DNA of 13,719 nucleotides, taken from Chloroflexota bacterium (lineage in GTDB: Bacteria > Chloroflexota > Anaerolineae > Promineifilales > Promineifilaceae). Below, in pieces: positions 1-6,880 of this stretch. Made by a program: the position numbers and the translations under genes. Position 1 is the stretch's first letter; each line of letters opens with the position of its first letter. The notes under the pieces are model-generated. The model did no database searches, was not told the origin of the DNA, and saw nothing but the letters and a program-made list of their open reading frames with translations. The DNA is taken from NCBI GenBank assembly GCA_008501785.1, contig QQUD01000377.1, positions 1 to 13,719 of the forward strand, in the 5' to 3' direction.

Positions 1-1
1 G

Positions 2-217
2 GTGCGAACAGAGAACGGTGTCATCGTAGACCCGACTGGTAAGCAAAACGGCCGTGGTGCATATGTGTGTGACCAGCCACAATGCTGGGATAAAATTGTA
101 AAGAGTCGGCTTTTAGACAAAGCTTTAAAAACAGAAAGTAGTGCAGATGAAAAATCAGCAATTGCAAGCCATCCGCTGGCTTTGGCCAGCGAGCGGCCGG
201 AAGTGACCGGTAGCTGA
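2..217 (+). CDS. rnpM: RnpM/YlxR family RNA-binding protein, 5'-truncated by window edge
   Basis: This is the C-terminal part of a YlxR (DUF448) protein, a small RNA-binding protein encoded between nusA and infB in many bacteria; in Firmicutes the family has been reported to modulate RNase P. The visible residues contain the family signature: VDPTGK, then GRGAYVC, then a Cys-containing helix and a Lys-rich stretch ending in KALK. The usual N-terminal part with its CxxC-like segment is missing, so the reading frame enters from outside the window. The GTG at base 2 is probably an internal codon, not the start. The tail after about residue 45 is not conserved. A 6-bp GC hairpin (175-180 with 185-190) lies inside the 3' end of the gene. 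infB follows on the same strand. The family call is firm; the exact role in this organism is inferred. Confidence 0.85.
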   Translation: MRTENGVIVDPTGKQNGRGAYVCDQPQCWDKIVKSRLLDKALKTESSADEKSAIASHPLALASERPEVTGS

Positions 218-266
218 TAAACCTTTGGGGACTGGTGGGTTTTTTACCCCGCAGAATTACTTCAGG

Positions 267-296
267 TTCATAAATTGGCATAATGCAACTTACAAT
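267..296 (+). promoter_or_regulatory. Weak candidate promoter for infB
   Basis: The spacer between rnpM and infB is unusually long for this operon (148 bp). It holds TTCATA at 267-272 and TACAAT at 291-296, 18 nt apart, which would give infB its own leader of about 60 nt. Four of six -35 positions match the sigma-70 consensus, so this is only suggestive. I see no riboswitch or RNA gene in the spacer. Confidence 0.22.
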
Positions 297-365
297 CTGG
301 CAGGTTTATGTGGAAATCTGTGAGGATGCTTGTCGGATTGTGATAGTTACCAGGATGTGAGAAGA

Positions 366-2165
366 ATGGCAGAGACAAATACAGTATTAGAACTTCCCGA
401 TTTTATTTCAGTAAGGGAACTTTCCGAACGAATGGGTGTCAGCCCTATCAATGTCATTAAAGAATTGATGGGCAATGGCATCATGGCCAATATAAACCAG
501 GAAATTGATTTCGATACGGCTGCCATTGTAGCTGAGGAAATGGGCTTTGAAGTCCTTTCTGAAGCAGAAGCTGCATTGGAAATAGATGAGGCAGAAGACC
601 TCGCCAACAAGCCGGTTTGGAAGCAAATTTTGGCTGAAGAGCGTGAGCGCGATCTGCAAACACGACCGCCTGTCGTGACAATGTTGGGTCATGTTGACCA
701 TGGCAAAACCTCCCTCTTGGATGTGATTCGTGAAGCGAATGTGCAAGTGGGTGAGGCTGGTGGCATTACGCAGCATATTGGTGCTTATCAGGCTAAAAAA
801 GAAGGGCAGCTCATTTCATTTTTGGACACCCCAGGCCATGAGGCGTTTACGGCGATGCGTGCGCGCGGTGCGCAGGCAACCGATATTGCGATTTTGGTGG
901 TTGCTGCTGATGATGGTGTGATGCCGCAGACGAAAGAGGCGATTGATCATGCGAAAGCGGCTGGTGTAGCCATTATTGTGGCACTCAACAAAATTGATTT
1001 GCCGACGGCAAATCCATCCATGGTTAAACAACAGCTTAGTGAAAATGGGCTGGTTCCAGATGAATGGGATGGCGATACGCTGGTGATTGAAGTATCGGCG
1101 AAAGAAAAGCTCGGTATTGACGAACTTCTGGAAGCAATTTTGCTGGTTGCTGAAGATTTGAACCCACGAGCTAATCCGAAGGCATCACCAACTGGAACAG
1201 TCTTAGAAGCCAAGATGGCACGTGGACGTGGTGTGATGACAACCCTGTTGGTACAGAATGGCTCTTTGAATATTGGGGACACGTTGATTGTAGGTGAGTA
1301 TTACGGCCGTATTAAAGCCATGTTCGATTTTCGCGGTAAACGTGTTAAATCTGTTGGACCCTCTACACCTGTTGCCGTATCTGGTTTAAATGGTATCCCC
1401 GAAGCTGGTGACCAATTTACCGTGGCGAAAAGCGAGAAAGACGCACGGAAATTGCTGGCTGATTTAGCCACTGAAGCTCGCCATGCTGAAACGGTTCGTT
1501 CACAAACGGTAAGTTTGGATGATTTCTTTAGTCGTTTGCAAGAAGGTGAAACGAAGACGCTCAACCTGATCGTGAAAGCGGATGTACAAGGCTCATTGGA
1601 ACCGATCATTACCTCACTCAACAAGATTGGTGACGACAATGACGAGGTCACACTCGAAATTTTGCTTTCTGGAACGGGTAACGTGACCGAAAGTGATGTG
1701 ATGTTGGCTTCTGCTTCGCAGGCTGTCATCTTAGGGTTTAATGTGGATGCCGATTCCATTGCGCGTGCTGCTGCTGCCAGTGAGCAGGTGCAAATCAACA
1801 ATTACAGCATTATTTATAAGCTGTTTGAAGATGTTGAAAAAGCGATGAAAGGGATGCTGGCTCCGGTTTATGAGGAAGTTGTCATTGGTCGCGCTGAGGT
1901 GCGTGAGGTCTTCAGGATCAAGAATGTGGGTGCTGTTGCCGGATCGTATATGCGCACAGGTGAGGCAAAACGTAACTCTAGTATTCGCGTGATTCGTAAC
2001 AACAAATTGCTGCATTCTGGACCCGTGGGCAGCTTGAAACATCTGGCAGATAATGTGCGTGAAGTGCGTGCAGGCTTTGAATTCGGTGTTAGTGCCCGTG
2101 ATTGGTCAGATTTTAAATCGGGCGACATTGTTGAGTTCTTTGAAATAAGGCGAGTGGAAGTATAG
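366..2165 (+). CDS. infB: Translation initiation factor IF-2
   Basis: IF-2 is the GTPase that brings initiator tRNA to the 30S subunit and promotes subunit joining. An IF2_N helical domain occupies about residues 10-62. The G domain starts near residue 100: G1 is GHVDHGKT (108-115), G2 lies in GGITQHIG, G3 is DTPGH (154-158), G4 is NKID (208-211) and G5 is SAK (244-246). Domains II-IV follow, with [12 protein letters not shown] and a C-terminal [14 protein letters not shown]. At 599 residues it is a short IF-2 without the long charged N-terminal extension of enterobacterial forms. I chose ATG at 366 because AGGA lies at 352-355 with good spacing and conserved sequence begins there. An in-frame TTG at 330 would add 12 unconserved residues, and its purine-rich box is only 3 nt away. 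The stop TAG abuts the rbfA ATG, so the two are translationally linked. Confidence 0.97.
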   Translation: MAETNTVLELPDFISVRELSERMGVSPINVIKELMGNGIMANINQEIDFDTAAIVAEEMGFEVLSEAEAALEIDEAEDLANKPVWKQILAEERERDLQTRPPVVTMLGHVDHGKTSLLDVIREANVQVGEAGGITQHIGAYQAKKEGQLISFLDTPGHEAFTAMRARGAQATDIAILVVAADDGVMPQTKEAIDHAKAAGVAIIVALNKIDLPTANPSMVKQQLSENGLVPDEWDGDTLVIEVSAKEKLGIDELLEAILLVAEDLNPRANPKASPTGTVLEAKMARGRGVMTTLLVQNGSLNIGDTLIVGEYYGRIKAMFDFRGKRVKSVGPSTPVAVSGLNGIPEAGDQFTVAKSEKDARKLLADLATEARHAETVRSQTVSLDDFFSRLQEGETKTLNLIVKADVQGSLEPIITSLNKIGDDNDEVTLEILLSGTGNVTESDVMLASASQAVILGFNVDADSIARAAAASEQVQINNYSIIYKLFEDVEKAMKGMLAPVYEEVVIGRAEVREVFRIKNVGAVAGSYMRTGEAKRNSSIRVIRNNKLLHSGPVGSLKHLADNVREVRAGFEFGVSARDWSDFKSGDIVEFFEIRRVEV

Positions 2166-2531
2166 ATGAGTAAGATTCGTCAACAGAGGACGGCTGATCA
2201 AATTTTACGCGAGTTGAGCGATATTTGTAATCGCGAAATTAGTGACCCGCGTTTGCAAGGACTTTCGATTACGGATGTAACGATTGATCGTGAATTGGAT
2301 CATGCGGATGTGTATGTGCATGCGTTGGGCGATGATTCACGTCAGCAAGATGTGATGAAGGCGCTGGCTAGTGCCACCGGTTTTATGCGGCGGGAACTGG
2401 CTGGACGGATGCGTATGCGCAATGTGCCGCAGCTTCACTTTCATTGGGACCCAACATTGGAACGCGCTGAACAGGTTTCTACTATCCTTGATAACTTGGT
2501 GATACCATCAGCCGCAGATGAAGAAGAGTAA
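2166..2531 (+). CDS. rbfA: 30S ribosome-binding factor RbfA
   Basis: RbfA is a single KH-domain protein that binds the 30S subunit and helps late maturation of the 16S rRNA 5' region. The 121-residue length is typical. Recognisable features are the N-terminal RTADQILRELSDI helix, the NREISDPRL segment, the strand LSITDVTIDREL, the acidic HADVYVHALGDD stretch, the GFMRRELAGRMRMRNVPQL helix and strand, and FHWDPTLERA leading to a final helix. The ATG directly follows the infB stop with no gap, the usual infB-rbfA arrangement, which suggests translational coupling. The C-terminus ends in an acidic tail (ADEEE). A long hairpin with a T-run follows 33 nt after the stop. Confidence 0.96.
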   Translation: MSKIRQQRTADQILRELSDICNREISDPRLQGLSITDVTIDRELDHADVYVHALGDDSRQQDVMKALASATGFMRRELAGRMRMRNVPQLHFHWDPTLERAEQVSTILDNLVIPSAADEEE

Positions 2532-2545
2532 TAGAGTAACCTCCT

Positions 2546-2563
2546 AAACCAGTTTCTTGGTTT
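2546..2563 (+). repeat. Small hairpin abutting the rbfA-nrnA hairpin
   Basis: AAACCA (2546-2551) is complementary to TGGTTT (2558-2563), leaving a 6-nt loop. It ends exactly where the larger 18-bp hairpin begins, so the two would stack as tandem stems in RNA. Confidence 0.5.
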
Positions 2564-2617
2564 GGAGTGGAGGCTTTAGCCGGAACCGTTCTGGCTAAAG
2601 CCTCCACTCCGTTTTTT
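2564..2617 (+). terminator. Intrinsic-terminator-like hairpin, 18-bp perfect stem
   Basis: Arm 2564-2581 is a perfect reverse complement of 2593-2610, with an 11-nt loop, followed by G and six T (2612-2617). This is a textbook intrinsic-terminator shape downstream of rbfA. Only 29 nt separate the T-run from the nrnA start, which leaves no space for a complete promoter, so it may act as an attenuator or processing site rather than a full stop. Confidence 0.75.
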
Positions 2618-2646
2618 CCCGGATGGATACAAAGAAGGATTGAATA

Positions 2647-3648
2647 TTGTCACTGACAACGAATAAGATTCAACAAGCTGTTGAACAGGCTGAACAAATT
2701 TTACTGATTACCCACGTAGACCCAGATGGGGATGCGATTGGTTCGATAACGGCCGTTGCTTTAGCCCTTACCCAATTAGGCAAACAAGTCACATTGGCTT
2801 GTGATAATCGCTCGCCCAGTCGATTTAAATATTTGGCGATGAGTGGCGATTTGCAGCAATCTTTAGATGAAACGCAAACGTACGATTTGTTGATTGCGGT
2901 GGATTGTGGCGATGAATTACGAATGGGTAAGGTGTTTGCGCAGATGGTGGGGGAACGGCCGTTTTTGATTAACATTGACCATCACATTACCAACACGCAG
3001 TTTGGGGATGTGAATCTCGTCAATCCGGTGGCGACCTCGACGACTGAAATGCTGTACAAGCTTTTCACTAATTTGGAATGGCCCATTTCGCCGGAGATTG
3101 CCCTCAGTTTGCTGACGGGGTTGGTTACTGACACACTGGGTTTCCGCACGGTTGGTGTGACACCGATTACGATGAAAACTGCCAGTGCCTTGATGGATGC
3201 CGGTGCAGATTTATCGCTGGTGACGATGCAGGCCCTGAATTTGAAACCATTGTCTACGTTGAAGCTGTGGAAATCTGGCTTGAACAATTTACAGTTAGAT
3301 GATGGCTTGATTTGGACGAGCATCAGCAATGATGAACGGGAAGAATCTGGTTATACCAGCGCTAGCACGGGTGGACTAGTCAACTTAATGGCAGATATTG
3401 ATCAGGCAGCTATGTCGGCTGTCTTGTTGGAAATGCCTAATGGCGTGGTTCGCGTTGGTTTCCGCTGCCGTCCACCTTATAGCGTGTCTGATTTGGCGGC
3501 TGATTTAGGTGGTGGTGGGCATCCGTTAGCCGCCGGGTGTACGCTGCTGATGCCGCTTGACGAGGCAGAGGCGTTGGTTGTGCAGCGCAGCAAAGAAGCG
3601 ATTCAGCAACAGCGGTTGCAGTCAAAGAACGGTCAACCGGTTCGCTGA
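2647..3648 (+). CDS. nrnA: DHH-family NrnA-like oligoribonuclease / pAp phosphatase
   Basis: NrnA-type enzymes degrade 2-5 nt RNA fragments and dephosphorylate 3'-phosphoadenosine 5'-phosphate, using manganese held by the DHH domain. Visible motifs are THVDPDGDAIGS (22-33, metal ligands H23, D25, D29), AVDCGD (84-89), IDHH (110-113), LVTDTLGFRT (159-168) and, in the C-terminal DHHA1 domain, DLGGGGHPLAAG (286-297). The 333-residue length fits the family. The start is TTG at 2647: AAGGA at 2635-2639 lies 7 nt upstream, and there is no better ATG before the first conserved helix. The gene sits between rbfA and truB, a placement also seen in Firmicutes and Chloroflexota. Two copies of the ACGGCCGT palindrome lie inside it (2749, 2955), read in different frames. 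Whether it prefers nano-RNA or pAp cannot be told from the sequence. Confidence 0.92.
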   Translation: MSLTTNKIQQAVEQAEQILLITHVDPDGDAIGSITAVALALTQLGKQVTLACDNRSPSRFKYLAMSGDLQQSLDETQTYDLLIAVDCGDELRMGKVFAQMVGERPFLINIDHHITNTQFGDVNLVNPVATSTTEMLYKLFTNLEWPISPEIALSLLTGLVTDTLGFRTVGVTPITMKTASALMDAGADLSLVTMQALNLKPLSTLKLWKSGLNNLQLDDGLIWTSISNDEREESGYTSASTGGLVNLMADIDQAAMSAVLLEMPNGVVRVGFRCRPPYSVSDLAADLGGGGHPLAAGCTLLMPLDEAEALVVQRSKEAIQQQRLQSKNGQPVR

Positions 3649-3669
3649 TTTGTACGCCTGAATGATTTT

Positions 3670-4560
3670 ATGAAAACGCCATCACCGATTCAAGGCGTAC
3701 TCTCCATTGATAAGCCGGGGGGAATGAGTTCCCATGATGTTGTAAATCGGTTGCGCCGGGTATGTGGCATACGCCGGGTGGGTCATGCTGGTACATTGGA
3801 CCCGTTAGCAACTGGCGTGCTGTTGGTCTGTGTGGGTCGTGCCACGCGGCTGGTTGAGTATTTAGTGGGCCAGCCGAAATGGTACGAAGCAACGGTGCGG
3901 CTGGGCCAAACAACAAATACGTATGATGCAGATGGTGAGATTGTGGCGGAACGGCCGTTTTTTCACATTACTCCTTCACAAATTGCCCAGGAACTCCAAC
4001 AATTTTTGGGTCCCATTCAACAACTACCTCCCATGTATTCGGCAATTAAAAAAGATGGGCAGCCTCTTTATAAACTGGCGCGACAAGGGATTGAGATTGC
4101 ACGTGACCTGCGCAATGTGACGATCTACGAAATTGAACTGCTGGATTGTACACTGCCGGATGTGCAACTTCGGGTTAACTGCTCTACAGGGACCTATATT
4201 CGTTCGCTGGCGCATGATTTAGGCGAAACGTTGGGTTGTGGTGGACATATTGCGACGCTGCGGCGCACGGCGATTGGCAAGTTTGGGGTGGAAACGGCCG
4301 TTTCGCTCAATGAATTAACTGAAGACAATTTTAGGCAATATTTGATGCCGATGGATACGGCCGTTTCACATTTACCCCGTGTAGATTTTGCAAACGCAGC
4401 AGCGCAGCAGCTGCTGATGGGGAAGCTTGTGGATGAACCATCTGCGCATGCTGCTGACACGCTCGTTCGTGCTTATGATGAATCTGGCACTTTTTTAGGT
4501 GTTTTGCTGCGGCGCGTAGAAAATTGGCAGGCACGCAAAATGTTTCCCACAAATGATTAG
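3670..4560 (+). CDS. truB: tRNA pseudouridine(55) synthase TruB
   Basis: TruB converts U55 of the tRNA T-loop to pseudouridine. The N-terminus GVLSIDKPGGMSSHDVV is diagnostic. The catalytic motif is GHAGTLDPLATGVLLV with the nucleophile at D44, followed by WYEATVRLG (Y72 is the expected active-site tyrosine) and TNTYDADGE. Later blocks are the proline-rich PPMYSAIKKDGQPLYKLAR, CSTGTYIRSLAHDLG and the HIATLRRTAIGKF strand. A short C-terminal PUA-like segment follows, giving 296 residues, normal for bacteria. ATG 3670 is the only sensible start; its Shine-Dalgarno site is weak. The gene starts 21 nt after nrnA and is probably cotranscribed with it. Three ACGGCCGT palindromes lie inside (3951, 4294, 4357); at 4294 and 4357 they encode Thr-Ala-Val, at 3951 Arg-Pro. 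Confidence 0.96.
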   Translation: MKTPSPIQGVLSIDKPGGMSSHDVVNRLRRVCGIRRVGHAGTLDPLATGVLLVCVGRATRLVEYLVGQPKWYEATVRLGQTTNTYDADGEIVAERPFFHITPSQIAQELQQFLGPIQQLPPMYSAIKKDGQPLYKLARQGIEIARDLRNVTIYEIELLDCTLPDVQLRVNCSTGTYIRSLAHDLGETLGCGGHIATLRRTAIGKFGVETAVSLNELTEDNFRQYLMPMDTAVSHLPRVDFANAAAQQLLMGKLVDEPSAHAADTLVRAYDESGTFLGVLLRRVENWQARKMFPTND

Positions 4561-4577
4561 AGTCTAACCTCTGGCTC

Positions 4578-4586
4578 TGGTACAAT
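4578..4586 (+). promoter_or_regulatory. Candidate extended -10 promoter for ribF
   Basis: TGG followed by TACAAT (4581-4586) matches an extended -10 element (TGnTAtaaT). It lies in the truB-ribF spacer about 100 nt before the ribF start. I see no good -35 hexamer at the right distance, so support is limited. Confidence 0.3.
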
Positions 4587-4602
4587 ACTGCGGCGATTAT
4601 TA

Positions 4603-4668
4603 GCAAGGGGTGCAAGGGGCAAGGTTTAGATTGCTAGAGTGACTTGCAACTTGCGACTTGCGACTCGC
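4603..4668 (+). repeat. Simple-word direct repeats between truB and ribF
   Basis: Two runs of near-identical short words occur here. 4603-4625 repeats GCAAGGGG three times with small variation. 4642-4668 repeats ACTTGC(A/G) three times before a degenerate last unit. They are read neither by truB nor by ribF (if ribF starts at 4687). Similar GCAAGGG words reappear at 13031-13060. Confidence 0.7.
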
Positions 4669-4686
4669 ATAAAAGATACAAGACAA

Positions 4687-5619
4687 ATGACATTATTTCC
4701 CTATACACACGTTCAATCTGTTGCAGACGTTCAAGAACGCATCCCGACTCATTTGGCGATTGGTTCTTTTGATGGGGTGCATCGTGGGCATCAAGTGCTT
4801 ATCAACTCGATGGTTGAGGCAGCGAAGAAGAATGGGGCGAGAACGGCCGTTATGACTTTCTTTCCACACCCCAAACGTGTCTTGCTCAATTTAACCGGCC
4901 CCTATTACATCACCACAATTGAAGAACGTGTCGAGTTTCTGGCGTCGCTGGGCGTTGATTTGATAATTACACCTGCTTTCAATGATGAGATTCGTTTAAC
5001 GCGGGCGGCCGATTTTATGCAAAATTTGCGGGACAAATTGGATTTGCGCCAGCTTTGGGGCGGTGATTTTGCGCTGGGATACAAGCGTGAAGGGGATGTG
5101 CCATTTTTGCGCGAATTGGGTTTGACGATGGGATACACGGTTGAATTGGTAGATGCTTTGGTGGAATGGCAGGGTGAAAAGGTGAGCAGCAGCCGCATTC
5201 GACGCAGTTTGGTTAATGGGGAGATTGAAGAAGTAAATGGTTGCCTGGGGCGGCCATATGCCCTGCGTGGCAAAGTAGTGCCTGGGGATCAACGGGGACG
5301 CACGATTGGTTTTCCAACTGCAAATATTGACGTATGGGAAGAGCAGATTATTCCGACAAATGGCGTTTATGCCACCTACGCCAAAGTGAATGGGGAACAG
5401 TACATTGCTGCCACCAATGTTGGTGTGCGCCCAACTGTAAACGGCCGTGGACTAACTGTAGAAACCCATTTGCTAGATTTTGCTGATTCTTTATACGGTG
5501 AAGTTGTTGAATTGGCATTTATGTCAAGAGTTCGCCCAGAGAAAAAATTTGCCAGCCTCGACAAACTAAAAGCACAAATTCATGCCGATGTGGTAGAAAT
5601 CAGAGATAGATTGGCATAA
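4687..5619 (+). CDS. ribF: Bifunctional riboflavin kinase / FAD synthetase
   Basis: RibF phosphorylates riboflavin to FMN and adenylylates FMN to FAD. The N-terminal nucleotidyltransferase domain shows AIGSFDGVHRGHQ (24-36) with the nucleotide-binding HxGH-like core, TFFPHPKRV (57-65), LWGGDFALGYKREGD and SSSRIRRSL (167-175). The C-terminal riboflavin kinase domain starts around 187 with LGRPYALRGKVVPGDQRGR, then GFPTANI (208-214), TNGVYA, TNVGVRPTVNG and ETHLLDF with the likely catalytic E259. Length is 310 residues, typical. I start it at ATG 4687: the in-frame GTG at 4639 would translate the direct-repeat spacer and add 16 unconserved residues. The Shine-Dalgarno signal is weak for both. 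Palindrome copies lie at 4843 and 5441. It ends 23 nt from a convergent gene. Confidence 0.95.
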   Translation: MTLFPYTHVQSVADVQERIPTHLAIGSFDGVHRGHQVLINSMVEAAKKNGARTAVMTFFPHPKRVLLNLTGPYYITTIEERVEFLASLGVDLIITPAFNDEIRLTRAADFMQNLRDKLDLRQLWGGDFALGYKREGDVPFLRELGLTMGYTVELVDALVEWQGEKVSSSRIRRSLVNGEIEEVNGCLGRPYALRGKVVPGDQRGRTIGFPTANIDVWEEQIIPTNGVYATYAKVNGEQYIAATNVGVRPTVNGRGLTVETHLLDFADSLYGEVVELAFMSRVRPEKKFASLDKLKAQIHADVVEIRDRLA

Positions 5620-5642
5620 ATTTTTGGAATAATAACGGCCGT

Positions 5643-6146
5643 TTAGCCTTCGTTTGCGTTGCTAGCTCGCTGATTTACCATCTCGTCAATTGAATCTGCT
5701 AACATTTCAGCAAACTCTTTGTTTTTTGCATTCAGTAAACGGAGTGTTACTTTGGTGGCTGACTGTTTACTGTCAGGCGATAGCCAATAGGGCTGTACGT
5801 TCATGCTTAGACGTCGCCCAGGAAATTCATAGCGATAGGCTTCTTCTTCGGATTTTCGGTAAAAACGAATATTCTTGTTTTTGAACACGATTCGAAAGTC
5901 ACGTTCAAGTTCCTCAAAGTTGAATTTCAAGATACGTACCATCGAATTGGCAAAACGATTCTTGAGGATAAATGCCAATAAGATTCTCATGATGACAAAA
6001 ACAGCAATGAAAATTACACCTGCTGTTTCCATCCCTACCTCAAGCGATAACAAGAGAATAAACAGCAAGATAGTAAGTACCGCTGAGATACTCCAAACAA
6101 TTCTCTGGAAGTAAATGTGTTGTTTTTGCCAATGTGAAGATACCAT
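5643..6146 (-). CDS. Small membrane protein with two helices and a soluble C-terminal domain
   Basis: I do not recognise a family. The 167-residue protein starts with a short polar segment (MVSSHWQKQHIYFQR), then has two hydrophobic helices at about residues 18-41 and 42-62, and ends in a roughly 100-residue soluble, charged, probably alpha/beta domain. This resembles small membrane-anchored YcxB-like proteins in layout, but I cannot confirm that. The start at 6146 is preferred over an in-frame ATG at 6209 because AAGGGG (complement of 6154-6159) sits 7 nt upstream, and the first 21 residues of the longer form look non-coding. It is convergent with ribF; the 23-bp space between the two stops holds one ACGGCCGT palindrome touching this gene's stop codon, and no evident terminator. 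It lies 120 nt downstream of the NTF2-like gene on the same strand. Confidence 0.7.
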   Translation of the reverse strand: MVSSHWQKQHIYFQRIVWSISAVLTILLFILLLSLEVGMETAGVIFIAVFVIMRILLAFILKNRFANSMVRILKFNFEELERDFRIVFKNKNIRFYRKSEEEAYRYEFPGRRLSMNVQPYWLSPDSKQSATKVTLRLLNAKNKEFAEMLADSIDEMVNQRASNANEG

Positions 6147-6202
6147 TTTCAATCCCCTTCTTGATGCAATTGATGGGTGAATCAAACCGCTAAAATTTAC
6201 TT

Positions 6203-6222
6203 TAAACAAACATCTTTGTTTA
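6203..6222 (-). repeat. AT-rich 8-bp hairpin between the NTF2-like and membrane protein genes
   Basis: TAAACAAA (6203-6210) pairs perfectly with TTTGTTTA (6215-6222) around a 4-nt loop. It lies just after the NTF2-like gene in its transcription direction. There is no downstream T-run and the stem is AT-rich, so termination would be weak. Confidence 0.4.
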
Positions 6223-6266
6223 GCAATACGGGGTGCGGTGATAAAAGTTGTGGTGTGAACAAGTCT

Positions 6267-6683
6267 TTATTTGGGTGGATTGTGCGGGGCTTGCCAGGTG
6301 GGGGATTTGTGGACGTGGACGACTTGCCAGCCGTCTTTCCCTTTGATGAGAACGCGGCTTTCGTTGTGGGTACGGTGTTTGATACCGGCTTCGGTGGCGA
6401 TGGAGAGCATGAAGGTGTAGCTGACGACGGCCGTTTCCCCATAAAGCTGCAATCGCGGCTCCCACAAATCATACCGAAAATCACCACCCGTTCCTGCCCA
6501 ACTGTGGTCGATCATAAAAAAGTGGAAATCCAGCCCATCCTGACGGTGTGGTGTGACAAACCATTCGTACAGCGATAAATCTTCGGCTGTGGTCTCCTTG
6601 TAACCATCTACATCTTTCGTAAAAATGCTTTGCAAATGCTTGTGTAAAAATTCCCAAATTTCTTTTTCAGTGTTGTTACTCAT
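6267..6683 (-). CDS. NTF2-like (SnoaL/CaMKII-association type) small protein
   Basis: The 138-residue product looks like a cone-shaped NTF2-fold protein. An N-terminal amphipathic helix (EKEIWEFLHKHLQSIFTKD) is followed by DVDGYKETTAEDLSLYEWF, a central region predicted as strands, and the C-terminal pattern SRVLIKGKDGWQVVHVHKSP. That W-(x)-V-V-H-x-H ending is typical of DUF4440/CaMKII-association-domain relatives, which serve as ligand-binding or assembly domains and occasionally as enzymes. No catalytic assignment is possible. The start is ATG 6683 with CAGGAA (complement of 6691-6696) 7 nt upstream; longer forms up to 6779 would translate the palindromic repeat upstream. One ACGGCCGT copy (6427) lies inside, encoding Thr-Ala-Val. 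It occupies the position after ruvA where ruvB is often found. Confidence 0.75.
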   Translation of the reverse strand: MSNNTEKEIWEFLHKHLQSIFTKDVDGYKETTAEDLSLYEWFVTPHRQDGLDFHFFMIDHSWAGTGGDFRYDLWEPRLQLYGETAVVSYTFMLSIATEAGIKHRTHNESRVLIKGKDGWQVVHVHKSPTWQAPHNPPK

Positions 6684-6713
6684 TAGATAATTCCTGGTAC
6701 AAAGTCCATCATT

Positions 6714-6814
6714 TGTCATTCCGAGGTCCGCCGAGGAATCTTGCTTTGAGGTCGGAGAAAAATGACTGACTCGAAGCAAGATTCCTCACTCCGAAGACTG
6801 CGTTCGGAATGACA
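6714..6814. repeat. 101-bp palindromic MITE-like element
   Basis: The outer arms TGTCATTCCGA (6714-6724) and TCGGAATGACA (6804-6814) are a perfect 11-bp inverted repeat. Inner arms at 6733-6750 and 6770-6787 pair over 17 of 18 positions, with a 19-nt loop. The whole folds into one long imperfect hairpin with no coding capacity. The GTCATTCCG ends resemble palindromic elements dispersed in many bacterial genomes. It lies between ruvA and the NTF2-like gene, ending 30 nt before the latter's start. Confidence 0.8.
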
Positions 6815-6863
6815 TGCACGGGCAGTTGCTTCTTTATTCTATGCAGTGGTTTCCCGGCATTGG

Positions 6864-6880
6864 TTACCCGGAATGACGGG
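6864..6880 (-). repeat. Small hairpin just after ruvA, possible remnant of the same repeat family
   Basis: ACCCG and CGGGT flank GAATGA in the stretch just downstream of the ruvA stop. Read on the - strand it contains GTCATTCCG, the end sequence of the 6714-6814 element. The 5-bp stem is too short for a convincing terminator. Confidence 0.35.

Noticed and set aside
326..343. Five-codon open frame (MLVGL) before infB as a leader peptide
   Set aside because: Such short frames are expected by chance, and nothing shows translation or an attenuator around it.
330..365. Upstream TTG start for infB at 330
   Set aside because: The purine-rich box is only 3 nt from the TTG and the extra 12 residues are not IF-2-like; ATG 366 has AGGA at good spacing.
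1301..1801. 166-codon open frame on the - strand inside infB
   Set aside because: Shadow of infB; serine-rich composition, no ribosome site, no recognisable motif.
4639..4686. Upstream GTG start for ribF
   Set aside because: It would translate the ACTTGC repeat spacer; conserved RibF sequence begins after ATG 4687.
6684..6779. N-terminal extension of the NTF2-like gene to 6779
   Set aside because: It would read through the palindromic repeat; ATG 6683 has a CAGGAA site.
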